Below, piece after piece: positions 19,601-31,600 of a stretch of DNA of 64,000 bases. How positions within the stretch are numbered: the first letter of the stretch is position 1; each line of letters begins with the position of its first letter. Under the pieces are notes generated by a model, which was given only the letters and a program-made list of their open reading frames with translations, searched no databases and was not told the origin of the DNA. The stretch comes from Sceloporus undulatus (taxonomy: Eukaryota > Chordata > Lepidosauria > Squamata > Phrynosomatidae). Location: the NCBI RefSeq assembly GCF_019175285.1, contig NC_056528.1:19713657-19777656 (forward strand). Reading direction: 5' to 3'. The translations under genes were made by a program, and so were the position numbers.

Positions 19601-22600
19601 AGGTTAAGTCTCTCTTATCTGGCATTCCAAAATCTGAAATCTTGCAAAAGCCAAAACTACTTTTATGGGGGCTGCGATAGTGGCACCTTTGATTTCTAAT
19701 GGCTCAGTATACACCAACTTTGTTCCATGTACAAAATTATTTAAAATATTGTATAAAATAAACTTCAGAGGGTGTATATGAAACATAAATGATGTTTTGT
19801 GTTTAGATTCCATCATTATGATATGTATCATTATGTACTTTATATGTAAATATAGGCATTCCAAAATCCAAAAGAATCTGAAATCCAAAACATCTCTGGT
19901 CCCAAGTATTTCAGATAAGGGAGACTCAGTCTGTAATGGAGAGATGCAAACTGTAACCTTTCAAAGAATTGTGTAAGACAATACAGGTAAAGAGGTACTG
20001 GATACCTTCCTGTGCAGTGTCAGAAAAAGTAGTCATGCTGGTTATTGTGAGTTGTATTCCTTTGTGGAAGAATGGTGGGGATCTAAACGGAGTGAATAAG
20101 TAAAGTCATTTCTGTGCTTTCTTTAGTTTGAAGGAACTCGCAGTGCAACCGAACTGAGAAAGTATTGGCAGGATTCAGAACACCCCAACATCAACAAGAA
20201 GGAATGGAGTGTAGAGGAAATCGAGAAGCTGAAGGAGATTGCTACTAGATACAATTACCTGGACTGGGGAGCAATTGCTCAGGAATTGGGGGTAAGGTCT
20301 TAAGGCAGGCTGTTTAGCAATGTTTGAACACAACCCCACAAAAGACATTGCCAGTGGGTTTCAAGTTATGTGTCATCTTGTAGGAATATTGCCTCTTATA
20401 AAAAGAAAGCTCATGTTTGTGATTGCAGAAGGAGCTTTAAACATAGAGGTTTGTGTATACTATAAAGTTTAGGATCAGCAGCTTACAACCTTTTATTCAG
20501 GCGTTTCACTGATTTTAATCATACAGCAAAATATTGGCCTGTTACAGACAGGCCAAAATAAAGCTGCTTCGAGTCACTTTGGAGGTATGGTATTTCAATG
20601 ATGCATGCGTCCTAAGAGTCCAAAAGCCGCACCAAAGTCATGCTCCGGTCCTAAGGACTGGAGTGCAGCTTTGGTGTGACTTTTGGACTCTTAGGACTCA
20701 TGCATCATTGAAATACCATACCTCCAAAGTGACTCGAAGCAGCTTTATTTTGGCCTGTCTGTAACAGGCCATTGTTGTGTGTTTTTGTGTTTTTAGATGC
20801 TTTGTAGTTTTGTATCTGTATACAATGTGTTTTTAAACAGGACTGACATTTAATTTGTTCTTAATCTTTTGTACAGTATGTTTTTTAACTAAACTGTTGT
20901 TTCAAATTTGCTAAGCCCCCTTGGGTCCCTTGGCAGAAGAAAAACTGGATATAGACTGAAAAAATAATGGTGTGTGTGTGCGTGTGTGTGTATATACATG
21001 TGCCTTCAAGTTGCTTGCCAACTGGGCAACCCCATGAATTTCCTAAGGTTTTCCTAGGCAAAGAATACTCAGAGGTTGTTTGCAAATTCCTTCTTCTAAA
21101 ATAACCATACTTCACCTTAATTTCTCTAATGAATACAACAACATTTTTACACGCCTAAAACATTCAAGTCATCACAACAATGTTTTGCTTTGTTTCCTCT
21201 CAGACACAGCGCACTGCCTTTCAATGCCTACAGAAGTTCCAGGCTTACAACAAAGACTTGAAGAGGAGTGAGTGGACTTCAGAAGAGGACCAAATGCTCT
21301 TGCATCTCGTACAGGAAATGAGAGTTGGGGAGCACATTCCATACCGGAAAAGTAAGCCTTCCCATCTATCACAGTATTCCCCATCAGGGTCAGGGGGCCT
21401 AAGCCTGAAACTTCAACTCTTGGATTGCCAATCTCAGGGGTTCCCCAAAAAGCCATGCCCCCTTTCCCCTGTGAAACCTTTGAAGTTTCCCAGGTTTTGT
21501 ATAGGCTTTCCTTCCATTCTAAAAGAGTCAAACGTCTCTCCTGAGGCTTAGTTACTGGCATCAAGGGATATAAGCTATAATGTAGTGGTAATTAAGTTGT
21601 TTGAGCAAGTATGGCATAGTGGCTTGAATGTTGGACTACAACCCTGGAGACCAGTTTTCAATTCCCCTGTTGGCTATGAACCCCACTGGGTGAGCTTGGG
21701 CAAGTCATGTGCTCTCAGCCTCAAGGGACGGCAATGGCAAACCCCCTCTGAGAAGGAATCACACTACATGGGTTGTGCCCATCACCACCCAGAGAGAGGA
21801 AGGATGGTAATGGTTACAGACTTATTCACTAGTGCAAAGATGGGCAAAAATGAAGCCCTCCTCAAGTTGTTGGACTGCAGCTCTCACTATGGGGAAATTT
21901 TTTTTGACTATGTAGCCTGTTGGTCTGATTCAGTAGGGTTGCCTTGTGCTCAAGGTTAACCTCGGCTGATATTTGGAAATAGAGGCCCCAAACCAAAAGT
22001 TGTTGCTTGAGTCCTGGGTTAAAACTTGCTTGGGCAAGGTACATAGAAAGAATAAAGTTGCAGGCATAGCTGTGACGCCTGGAAATGTAATTCCAGTAAG
22101 TTCTACTTAACCAAAACCTCTGCACACCCACAGTTGCTTACTACATGGAGGGAAGGAACTCGGCCCAGCTGATTTATAGATGGACAAGGAGTGTGGATCC
22201 CAATCTGAAGCATGGAGCCTGGACCGCAAAGGAAGATGCTGTAAGGGCTTGTTCCCTATTGCTGGAGAAAATTCTTGGGGGAGGGTTTTTTTAAGATTGA
22301 ATCTCCTTAGCATAGTCTTCTGAATATTGACAAGCATATCTAGAGTGTGTGTAACAGCCAAGCTTTTTGCTTCCTTTTTCTGGCATGCCTCACTCCATTA
22401 AGTCCCCACTACGGGTGCCAGAGCCCCAGTCAAAATGGTCACAGCATGTCAACTTGTATGTTGCTGCCTGCTGTTCTTAACAAAAGAATAGCATAGGGCC
22501 AGGTCTCTGGAAGCCTTTGGGTGCAAAAGGTGGGTGGAACAGGAGAACCCCAATGTGGCAGGTTCTGAGGTGGTTTGGTCTACCTGATGATGGCCTGACC

Positions 22601-25600
22601 CTGCATGCAGAGTTAATGCTATGCTGAGCCCCTGATTTACCGTAAAGCACTTGAAGCCACTGCACAGCCAGTCCATGCTTCATGGCAAACAAGTGGGATT
22701 GGAGCAGCATCTGGCTACCTGCCCATAGACAATAGACAGACAAATCATTATAGCAGCACTGAGATTCCCTGAAGACCCCAACCAATCTCAGTGCTGATAT
22801 CATCAATTCATGTCTGGCAAGAGAGGAAGGTAGCCAGACACTTTTCCAATTATATTTACTTGCCACAAAGCATGGAATAGCTGTGCAAAGCAACTTTGGG
22901 GCTTTATAGTAAAATTTTTGGAGGGGGCTTTGGGCGCTGTGGAAGGAGGAACTAAATAACCCATGCAGTGCCCAAAAAAGGACATCCACGTGCATATGGG
23001 AACGTGTGTGTCTGATCCTGACTGTATTCTGGCCATTGTCTTTTGCCTTGATGCTTCACTTCCCTTGCCATAAATTTGTTAAAAGAATGGAGGAGAACTG
23101 CTTCTGTTTGACTCAGTGGTGACAGCATGTTGATATCCAAACTGTGCTTCTGTTTCTTTCTCCCAGTTGCTCCTGAAGGCAGTTGCTAAATACGGAGAGC
23201 GGGATTGGTATAAAATCCGGACGGAGGTACCTGGCAGGAATGACTCACAGTGCCGATACCGGTCAGTCTCATTCTAGGCTCTTCCCTGTTGGTAGTCAGC
23301 AGCTTTCCGGTTTATGCCCATGCTGTCAAGGTCAGATCCATGGGCCTAGGTCTCTGCGGTGGGAGGGGGTCATCTTCCTTTTATATTATATGATCTAACT
23401 TTGCAAAATCGTATACAATAGAATACCATAATAACAGCCGTTTTTATTTACACGGCACGTTGTGACTTCATGGAACATGCAACCTAAATTAATGAAGCAA
23501 AAGATTATTTCAGTTAATGTTCTGCAACGTCACTACACTGTTTTGAGCACATCTGGTGTCTGGGCTGGACTGTTAAAACCAGTGCTAATAAAATAGGATA
23601 AAGGATTAGAATCAGTGTCTGTTAAGCAGCAATTTAGTAGAAAGTAACCTCCAAGTTAAGAGGAAGCAGTTGAGCTTTTATTACTTGCTGACAAACATCC
23701 AGTGTTGGGGACAAGGGAGTTTCCTGTATGAGTATTAACTAGTGCTGACCCTGCTTAGCTTCAAAGATCAGATTGGATCTGGTGCCTTTAGGGTATTTAT
23801 GTCTCTGCTTACTATCTGTTGTTTTAAAAGGCCTGGGGGATGGCTGGAAACATGGTGAAAATACTTCCCAGACTCGGTAGAGGGCATGTGGGGGAAATAC
23901 ATACATTCATACACACACACACACAATTATTTGGTGAAGTATTATGTGTGTAGCAGGGTGTCTCTTCAAGCCTCCCACAGTTGCCCGCCCCTGTTCTAGA
24001 GGACACACAGGCCGCAAAAACAACCTGGGGGTATACATGTTGCATTTCACCCACCCCAGTTTTAGGAAATTCAGCACATACTAATAATCTCTTTGTTACC
24101 TTCCTCTCACACCCTCTGATTTTGCAGGTATTTGCATGCACTGCATAACAATATTAAGAAAGGCAAATGGAGTGAGGAAGAAGAAAGGAAGCTGGTTGAA
24201 CTCACGGAAAAATATGGTGTGGGTAAGGTAGCTTCCTTCTGGAGACGGAAGTGGGATGGGGGCAGGAAGGAAACGTTGCTTCTTGGTCGTCTGAGACTTC
24301 TCCCCTTCTTTGAAGCAGGGGTCTTTCCTGTTCTATCCCTTCTTTACTATATGTGTGGTTTGGCTTAGTTCATCTTACTTTTCTCTTGTAGTTTTGAGTT
24401 TTTTACTCTTTTAGTATTGCTTTGGTAACTGGAAAGTTTTGAGTATGCTGTTCCGTAGTCCATATCACAGTCCAGTGATGAAAAAATAACTAAGTAGGTG
24501 GTGTTATCTGATTGCTGTTGTTATTACATATATATTGCATGTCCATAATTGTAATGGCTGGGAATTACACATTCACTGGTCTATATTCACAATCTCTACA
24601 TATTAAATGGAGTAAGGAATACATAGGAATCTTGAAGGTTCCCCAGTCTTGACTTATCAGACAGCAGCATCACTATTTAACTGCAGAACTGAGGTAGTTA
24701 CACTAGTTGGGTAGCTGATCTAGAATCCTAGTCAATGTTTTTCCCCCACATTTTTATTGTAAGCTGTTTTGTGAGGAATTGCCCTAAAACACAGGATAGA
24801 AACTGAGTTAATGAATAGAAACTACATAATCCTAATTCTGGGTGTTACGATTAGAACTATAGGCAGCATTTCTAAGATTACACCTGAGCTATAAGCACAA
24901 ATTGTGGTACAGAGACATTCATGGTTTCATTTCCCCTGAAATAAATATAATTACTAAATAATAATTTATTATAATGGAGGCAAAGGCAAATAATGGGGGG
25001 AGGTAAAGGCAAATACTCTCTGGATACATCTTGCCAAGTAAACCCAGCGATAGGTTCCCCTTAGAATTGCCATAAATTGAAAACAACTTGAAGGCATACA
25101 ACGGTAAAAACTACCTTTAAGTTTCATTTGTTGGAGAAAGAAAAGATAGAAATAAAACTAATATGGTTGTTTGAAATGAGGAAGGCTGGCTGTAGGCCTA
25201 AAGGCCAGCCCCATATAAACTGTATTGTACCCATATAACTGTGCCCATAACAAGGGGGAGGGTAACTGGTTGGCTGGAAGAACAGTTCACTTATCAGCTG
25301 CAAACACATATGCCAAACATTTGCCATGTCAGAGAAGGGCCACATGTAAAAATGAAGTTAGCAATGACTTTCTGAGCTGTCCAGCACTAAAACTATCCAA
25401 AACAGTTTCATAGAAAATGTATTGATTAAATAAGGCTTTCTCTCTTTAGGCCGCTGGGCAAAAATAGCTTCTGAGCTACCCCACCGCACAGCGTCTCAGT
25501 GTCTCAGCAAGTGGAAAGTTCTACTGGGGTATCGGGTGAGTTCAGTTCTTTATTGTACTTCGTATTCTTTCTTTGTAGGATTCTTAAGTAAAGCAGTGAG

Positions 25601-28600
25601 AGCCAACATGGTGTAGTGGTTTGAACATTGGACTAGTGCTCTAAGAAACTAAGAATCCCTGCTCAGCTGTGGAAACCCACTGGGTGACCTTGGCCAAGTC
25701 GCACTCTCTCAGCCTCAGAGGAAGGCAAAGGCAGAACCCTCTCTGAACAAATCTTGCCAAGAAACTTCTGTGATTAGCCTTAGAGTTGCCATTAGTTGAA
25801 ATTGACTTTGAAGGCACAACAGCAGAACATAGCAGAGGTGAGGATTAGGCTGCTGGTCAGAGCTGACTATACTGGCCTACGAGGACCAGTGATCTGACTC
25901 TGTAGTGGGCAGCTTTCTGTGTCCACATTTCTCCTGTATTGTTTAATGATGTTGCATCCAGTTGATCATTTTTAAAAGCAACAGCTATAGCTGTTATATC
26001 TGTCTCTGAAATTAAATTATGAATATGATATTTTGTTTATTAGTTGGAAGAGCCAGTGAATCCCTGTTGAACAAGCAGCAGTTCTTACTAGATGATCTGT
26101 GACAGAACAGTGTTAACTGTATTTAATGCATTACTAATTTTTAGCAGTTTTAATACTTAGACATTTTATTGTGTACCGTAAGTTTTTGTACAGCATAGCC
26201 TAAATACCCTAAAGTAGTGATGTCCAAACTCTGGCCTTCCCAGGTGTTTTGGACTTCAGATCCCAGCATCCCAGACCATTGGCCAAGATGGCTGAGGCTT
26301 CTGGGATCTGAAGTCCAAAACATCTAGAAGACCAGTGTTTGGACATCACTGCCCTAAAGGCACCAGATGTCATCTGATCTTCGAAGTTAAGCAAGGTTGG
26401 CCTTTGTTAGTACTTGGATGAGAGTCCGCCATCGAATACTAGGTGTTATAGGCTATATTTTAGAGGAAGGAATGGGCAAAACCACCTCAGAATATTATTT
26501 GCCTAAGAAAACAATATCAAAAATTCATGGGGTCACCATATATTGACAAGTGACATGAAGGCACATAAACGTACATACTTTTCTCTCAAATGTGTTTTTT
26601 ATTATGGTCTATTAACTGCAAATAAAGACATTTGAGACATTGATATCTTGTTTTTAAAGAGAAAACGGAAAAAGAAACCAGAGAACAGGCTTCGCTGGAA
26701 GCAGAAACGTGTCCGAAGAAGGAGCTCCACCCCTTCAGAGTCTAGCAGCGAATATTCAGATCTGGATTTGGAAGAGGATAGTACAGAGAAGAACAAGAGC
26801 AAGAACTGCAAAAAGAGCGTGACCTGGCATCGGCGAGTGCCAAGCATCGACCTCTGGGTCCCCACAAGAAAGGATGTGTCAGAAACAAGAGGAGAAGCGC
26901 TAGCATCTGTCACTTTGCTTTCAAAAGGATTTGATGTGAACAGAAAACGGAGGCCAGTCTGCGGTGCTCTTCTTGAGCAAGAGCAGCAAGCTGCAGATGG
27001 TCTCACTAATGAAGATTCCAGGAATTTGCCGTCATCCCAGAATAAAGAGGAGGAGGATTCAGCAGAGAAGAGCAACCATGTATGTACTTTTTCAAAATAG
27101 AGAGGGTGCTTTAGCTGTCTAACGTAGGTTCCTGGCCCTTTAGATATCAGTAGGTAGGCCTGTTTCTTTGAGCGCTCTGGAGCAATATAAGTAGACAGTT
27201 CCTTCCGCCTGTGATCCTATATAGAATCTGAACCCGGACTCTACATGAGCTGTTTACTTACTGCAGGGTTTTTTGACAAATTATCTTTTTCTTTTCTTGC
27301 AAGCTTTTAGTGGGCAGCAATTGACCCCTGACAGTGTTTGTGGGCAGGTCCACTTACTGTAAAAAGCATGTTAGCGTTATTATCAATATTATTGCAGTAT
27401 ATCATTATCTTGTATTTATATAGTGCCATAAGACCTGGTCTCCTTGGTGCACCTGAGGAAGTCAACCAAGGCTCCAAAAGCTTATGCTACAATATATTGT
27501 CTCAAAAGGTGCTGCAAGATCCCTTTGCATAGTGATATTCCAGATTAACACAGCTATGTCTCTGAATTCTACAAACACACACAGAGAGAAAGAAAGATAT
27601 AGAAGGAAGGAGTAATACAAATCTAAAACTTAGAATATGCTACCACTAACATATCATCTCCAGATCCCTAATCCTGACATCCAGCACAAACAATTGGATG
27701 AATTAATGTGTTTCAAATTTTTGTACTGCATTATTGTTTTAGCTTTTTTGTTTTTAACTTGTATTTTACACCACTTTGTCCCACATTGGGAGAAAAGTGG
27801 AATATACAGTACATCAAATAAATAGTGGAAAGCTGCTTGTGTGTGAAAGCCAAATCTGATCTTTACCTTTAACAGCCATAACTAACACACAAGTTCACTT
27901 TGTGTTCAGGAGCATCTAGCTACAATATATATATACTTTTCTTTTGTTTAAGTCCCTCAACATTCTTCTACTGAAAGAAAAAAACCCTTCCTATTCTGCC
28001 GAACCAGATATCCCTACACTTGTTCCACCCTCATATTAACTTAATGCAAAGGAACAAACCAATTTTGACCCTGTATTTCCTCTTATCTTTACACCTCATA
28101 GCAATGTCTTCCCCAACTATAGGTTGAGTTCCCTTGATCTGAAATGCTTGGTACCAGAAGTGTTTGGGGGTTTGGATTTTTTCGGATTTTGGATTAACTG
28201 TATTTGCACTACATAACACACAATACACAACTCAAGTAGAGTTGTACATACTGTATTTGCGAGACTGCACGGAGACATGAGGCTGGGGAGAGATGCAGCT
28301 GGAAAGAGAATGAGGATCTGTAAGAATCCAAGTGTGGTGCTTGGCACAAAATCCACACCGCCCACCATTTCACAGATCCTTCCATCTTGTTTGTTTGCTG
28401 CTTGTGTTGTATATGCAAGATGAGTCTAGAGAGAGCAGCCACCACCTCAAAGCCAGAAGCAGACAGCTGGTGATGAAAAGTTTCAGATTTTGGAGGTTTT
28501 TGGATTTCCAGATTAGGGATGCTCAACCTGTACCAGGTATTCAGTTTCTCCCTCTTTGTCACTCAACCAGTCACCATTTCATAGACTTAATGTACAAACC

Positions 28601-31600
28601 TAAACATTTGCATAGAACTGTGGAATATCACCCATTTCTCTGTTCTTTCATCCTTATTTTTCCTGATGTTCTTTTCTTCTTTTATGCAGAATGCCAAAAG
28701 CACAAAGGATTCTTGGAGGGTTTCCTTGGCTTACGTGAGAAGAGTGTTGACAAGAAATAATTACGAGCTACAGAGAAGAAATGTAAGTTTCTTTGGGGGA
28801 ATGCAGAACAGGATCATTAACATCAGGCAAAGATGAGAGACACTGCCGTGAACTGAAGGCCAAATTAAATTCTAGGGAACTTCTTGGAGGTAATATTCTA
28901 GAGATGGACGGAAATTGTGTGATAGATATTTTGCCACCTTGCCTCAATTTTGAAACTCACCAATCCATATGGCATTGTCTATAGGCGTTCATGTTGGCTT
29001 TGAGAGAATGGGGAAAAAATCTTGGCAATGAGTGTGTTTGTAAGATTTTTTAAATGGATTTCACTGAGACTTGCTCAGCTGTGTGCTTCAGTTGTATGTG
29101 TCTGTGTAAGTTTACCTAATTGAAAAGTCTTGATGGAGAGTGATGGGAGCCATGGAAGGCTGATTTTTCTCCCCACTGGCTTCTGTGTGAAAGCCATTTA
29201 GGAATCTTGCAGCACCTTTGAGACAAACTGTGGAAGAAGTTGTAGCATGAGCTTTCATAGACTTTGTCTACTGCATCTGAGGAAGTAGACCAAGTCTACA
29301 AAAGCTCATGCTACAACTCCTTTCACATAGTTAGTCTCAAAGGTGCTGCAGGATCCCTATGCGCTCTGATATTCCAGACTCGCACAGCTCTGCCTCTGAA
29401 TTCTTCCTTCAGCAATGTGAAAGTCCCTTTCCACAGAAACAGGTGACATGATTAAACTCCCCCTTTATTTCTTATTAGCGAGAAATCAGAAGAAAGAAGC
29501 GTTTTGCCTCTGATTTTCAAGGGCTATCATCAGTCTCAGCAGACAGCAGAGCATACAAAGGCTATGGACAGAAGGATGGGATATGGAGGACAAGTCTCAC
29601 CCGGAGGCTGATGATGGCTGTGACTCCTTGGGCAGGCAGCATGGTGCAGAACTGGGCCCTTCGAGTCAAGAGAGAGGCTTCAGCCAAGACAAAAGGTACC
29701 TGACATTCATCTGCTTTTTAGCGGGTTGATAAAGCTGTCCTGCTGCTCCTCTATGTGTTGCTGCCAGACTTTGGAACTCCTTCCTTAGAGAGGCCAGGAT
29801 GAGAGGCCCCATCCTTGCTCTCTTTCCATCAATAAGTCAAAATAGTTTAATGCTGTCAGATTTTTGGAAACTGAGGTGGGCTTTTAATGCTTGTGTGGTG
29901 CTGTTTTTAAGGTCTGTATATAGTCTTTTGTTTCATTAATAAAATTATTCAAAACATTGTATAGAATTACCTTCAGGCTACGTGTAGAAGGTGCATATGA
30001 AACATAAATAAATTTAACATAGATGGAAGATATCCCATTAAATATATGCTTGCAAATACAGGTATTCCAAAATCCCCCCAAATCCAAAATCAACAACATT
30101 TTGGTCCCAAGAATTTCAGACATGGGAGACTCAACCTGTCCAAAAAATGCTTTGGTGAAACATTTTTGCTTCTGTCTCCATGGTCTCCCTTCATTTTTCC
30201 CCACAGCGGAATTTATCTTCAAGCACCTGCAATCTGCCAGCCTTACAAGCACTCCCTTGTTCACATTGTTCATTCAGGTGGGTATTGAATGTTTCTTATA
30301 ACTCTGCCACTGTATTTTCTTCTTCCCCAACCAAAGAGTGCATACTCTGAAATACATTCACCTGGGAATAGTTGTTGCCATGCTGGCCTATGCAGTCTTG
30401 GTCTTTGTTAGGCATATGTCAAGGCTTTTATCCATTAATTTAGAGCCATAAAGCTGGGGTCTGAATGGAATGCAGTGAACCTTTGGTATCCACTGGGTTT
30501 TGGTTCCAAGACCCACCGTGGATAACAAAATCTGTGGATACTCAAGTCCCATTAAATACAATGGCATAGTAAATTGGTATCCCTTACATAAAATTGCAAA
30601 ATCAAGATTTGCTTTTTAGAATTTATATATTTATTTAAGTATTTTCAAGCTGTGGATTTGGAGGACTGCTTGTAAATCTGCCTGGTGACTCATCTGGCCC
30701 CGGACCTTGCACAGGATCAGTGGTTCCACAAACATCTGTTCTAAATGTTCCCCAGAGGGTGGTTTAACTGAGGTGCCAGCAGTTAGTTCCTGTTTCTAGC
30801 CATGTTTTCTGTGCATACCCTTCAAATGGCACAGAAAAGATGTGGCTGAGAAATTTCAGGTTTTGACAAGTGAGTAGCTGATGCATTGCTGTTTTTGAAG
30901 CATGCCCTTCTCATGCTGCGGGTTCTTTGAGGATTAACACATCACACTTGCCCCAGCAGCTCCTTCGGGTTGATGTTGACGGCTGCATGAAAGTCATCCA
31001 GAGGAGGAGGCTGTCAGAACTTCTGAAGTCTGTTGTGAATGTGCAAAGGACTGATAAGGTACAGACACTTTCTGTTGGTATCACTGGTGAAGGGGTTGAC
31101 ACCACTGCTCCTTAAATGTCTGCCTTCTGGCAGAAATGAACTCTAACATTCACCTGCTTCCCTTTAAAAGCCTGAAGCTTAGTGGAAGAGATGACATGAG
31201 TGAGGCAAGGCTCAGAGGACAGAGAAAGGAGAGGCCTAAGTGGTAGTGGGGTTTGTTCATTTTACTCTTTTAAATTTTCTTTAAAAACGTAACACCTTAC
31301 CAGATTTTCACTTTAACTATGTGAAACTATGCACATATACATTTAGGCCATGCATATGATAATGTAATTTAATTGTATAATTTTAATTTTGCTAGTTGAT
31401 TATGTCCACATTCGCTGAGGTTAGGGGTGCAGGACTCTCATGAAAGTGGAAGAAATGCAAATAAAAAGCACTATTTTTTTACCTGAGAGAACACCTCTCT
31501 TGAAATCTCTAGGTCCTCCAGCACAGCTGTCTGGTCAACATCCGCCATTTGACCATGGAACTGTGCTAAAGTATCTACAGATGCCTAGAGAAGTGTTCTT

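Larger units (their letters stand above)
19100..25535 (+). other. SNAPC4: SNAPC4 Myb DNA-binding block (exons 8-14)
   Basis: The half repeat is around HDWDKIANINFEGTRSATEL. Then follow Ra from KKEWSVEEIEKLKEIA, Rb from RSEWTSEEDQMLLHLV, Rc from HGAWTAKEDALLLKAVAKYG and Rd from KKGKWSEEEERKLVELTEKY to LPHRTASQCLSKWKVL. In human SNAP190 the Rc and Rd repeats are the ones needed for PSE contact (family knowledge). The tryptophan or aromatic spacing of each repeat is intact. Exon junctions cut within repeats, as in human. Confidence 0.93.

Noticed and set aside
26354-26470. Possible functional 5S rRNA gene
   Set aside because: Several changes in the 5S-like part and the SINE tail that follows show it is a retroposed SINE head.
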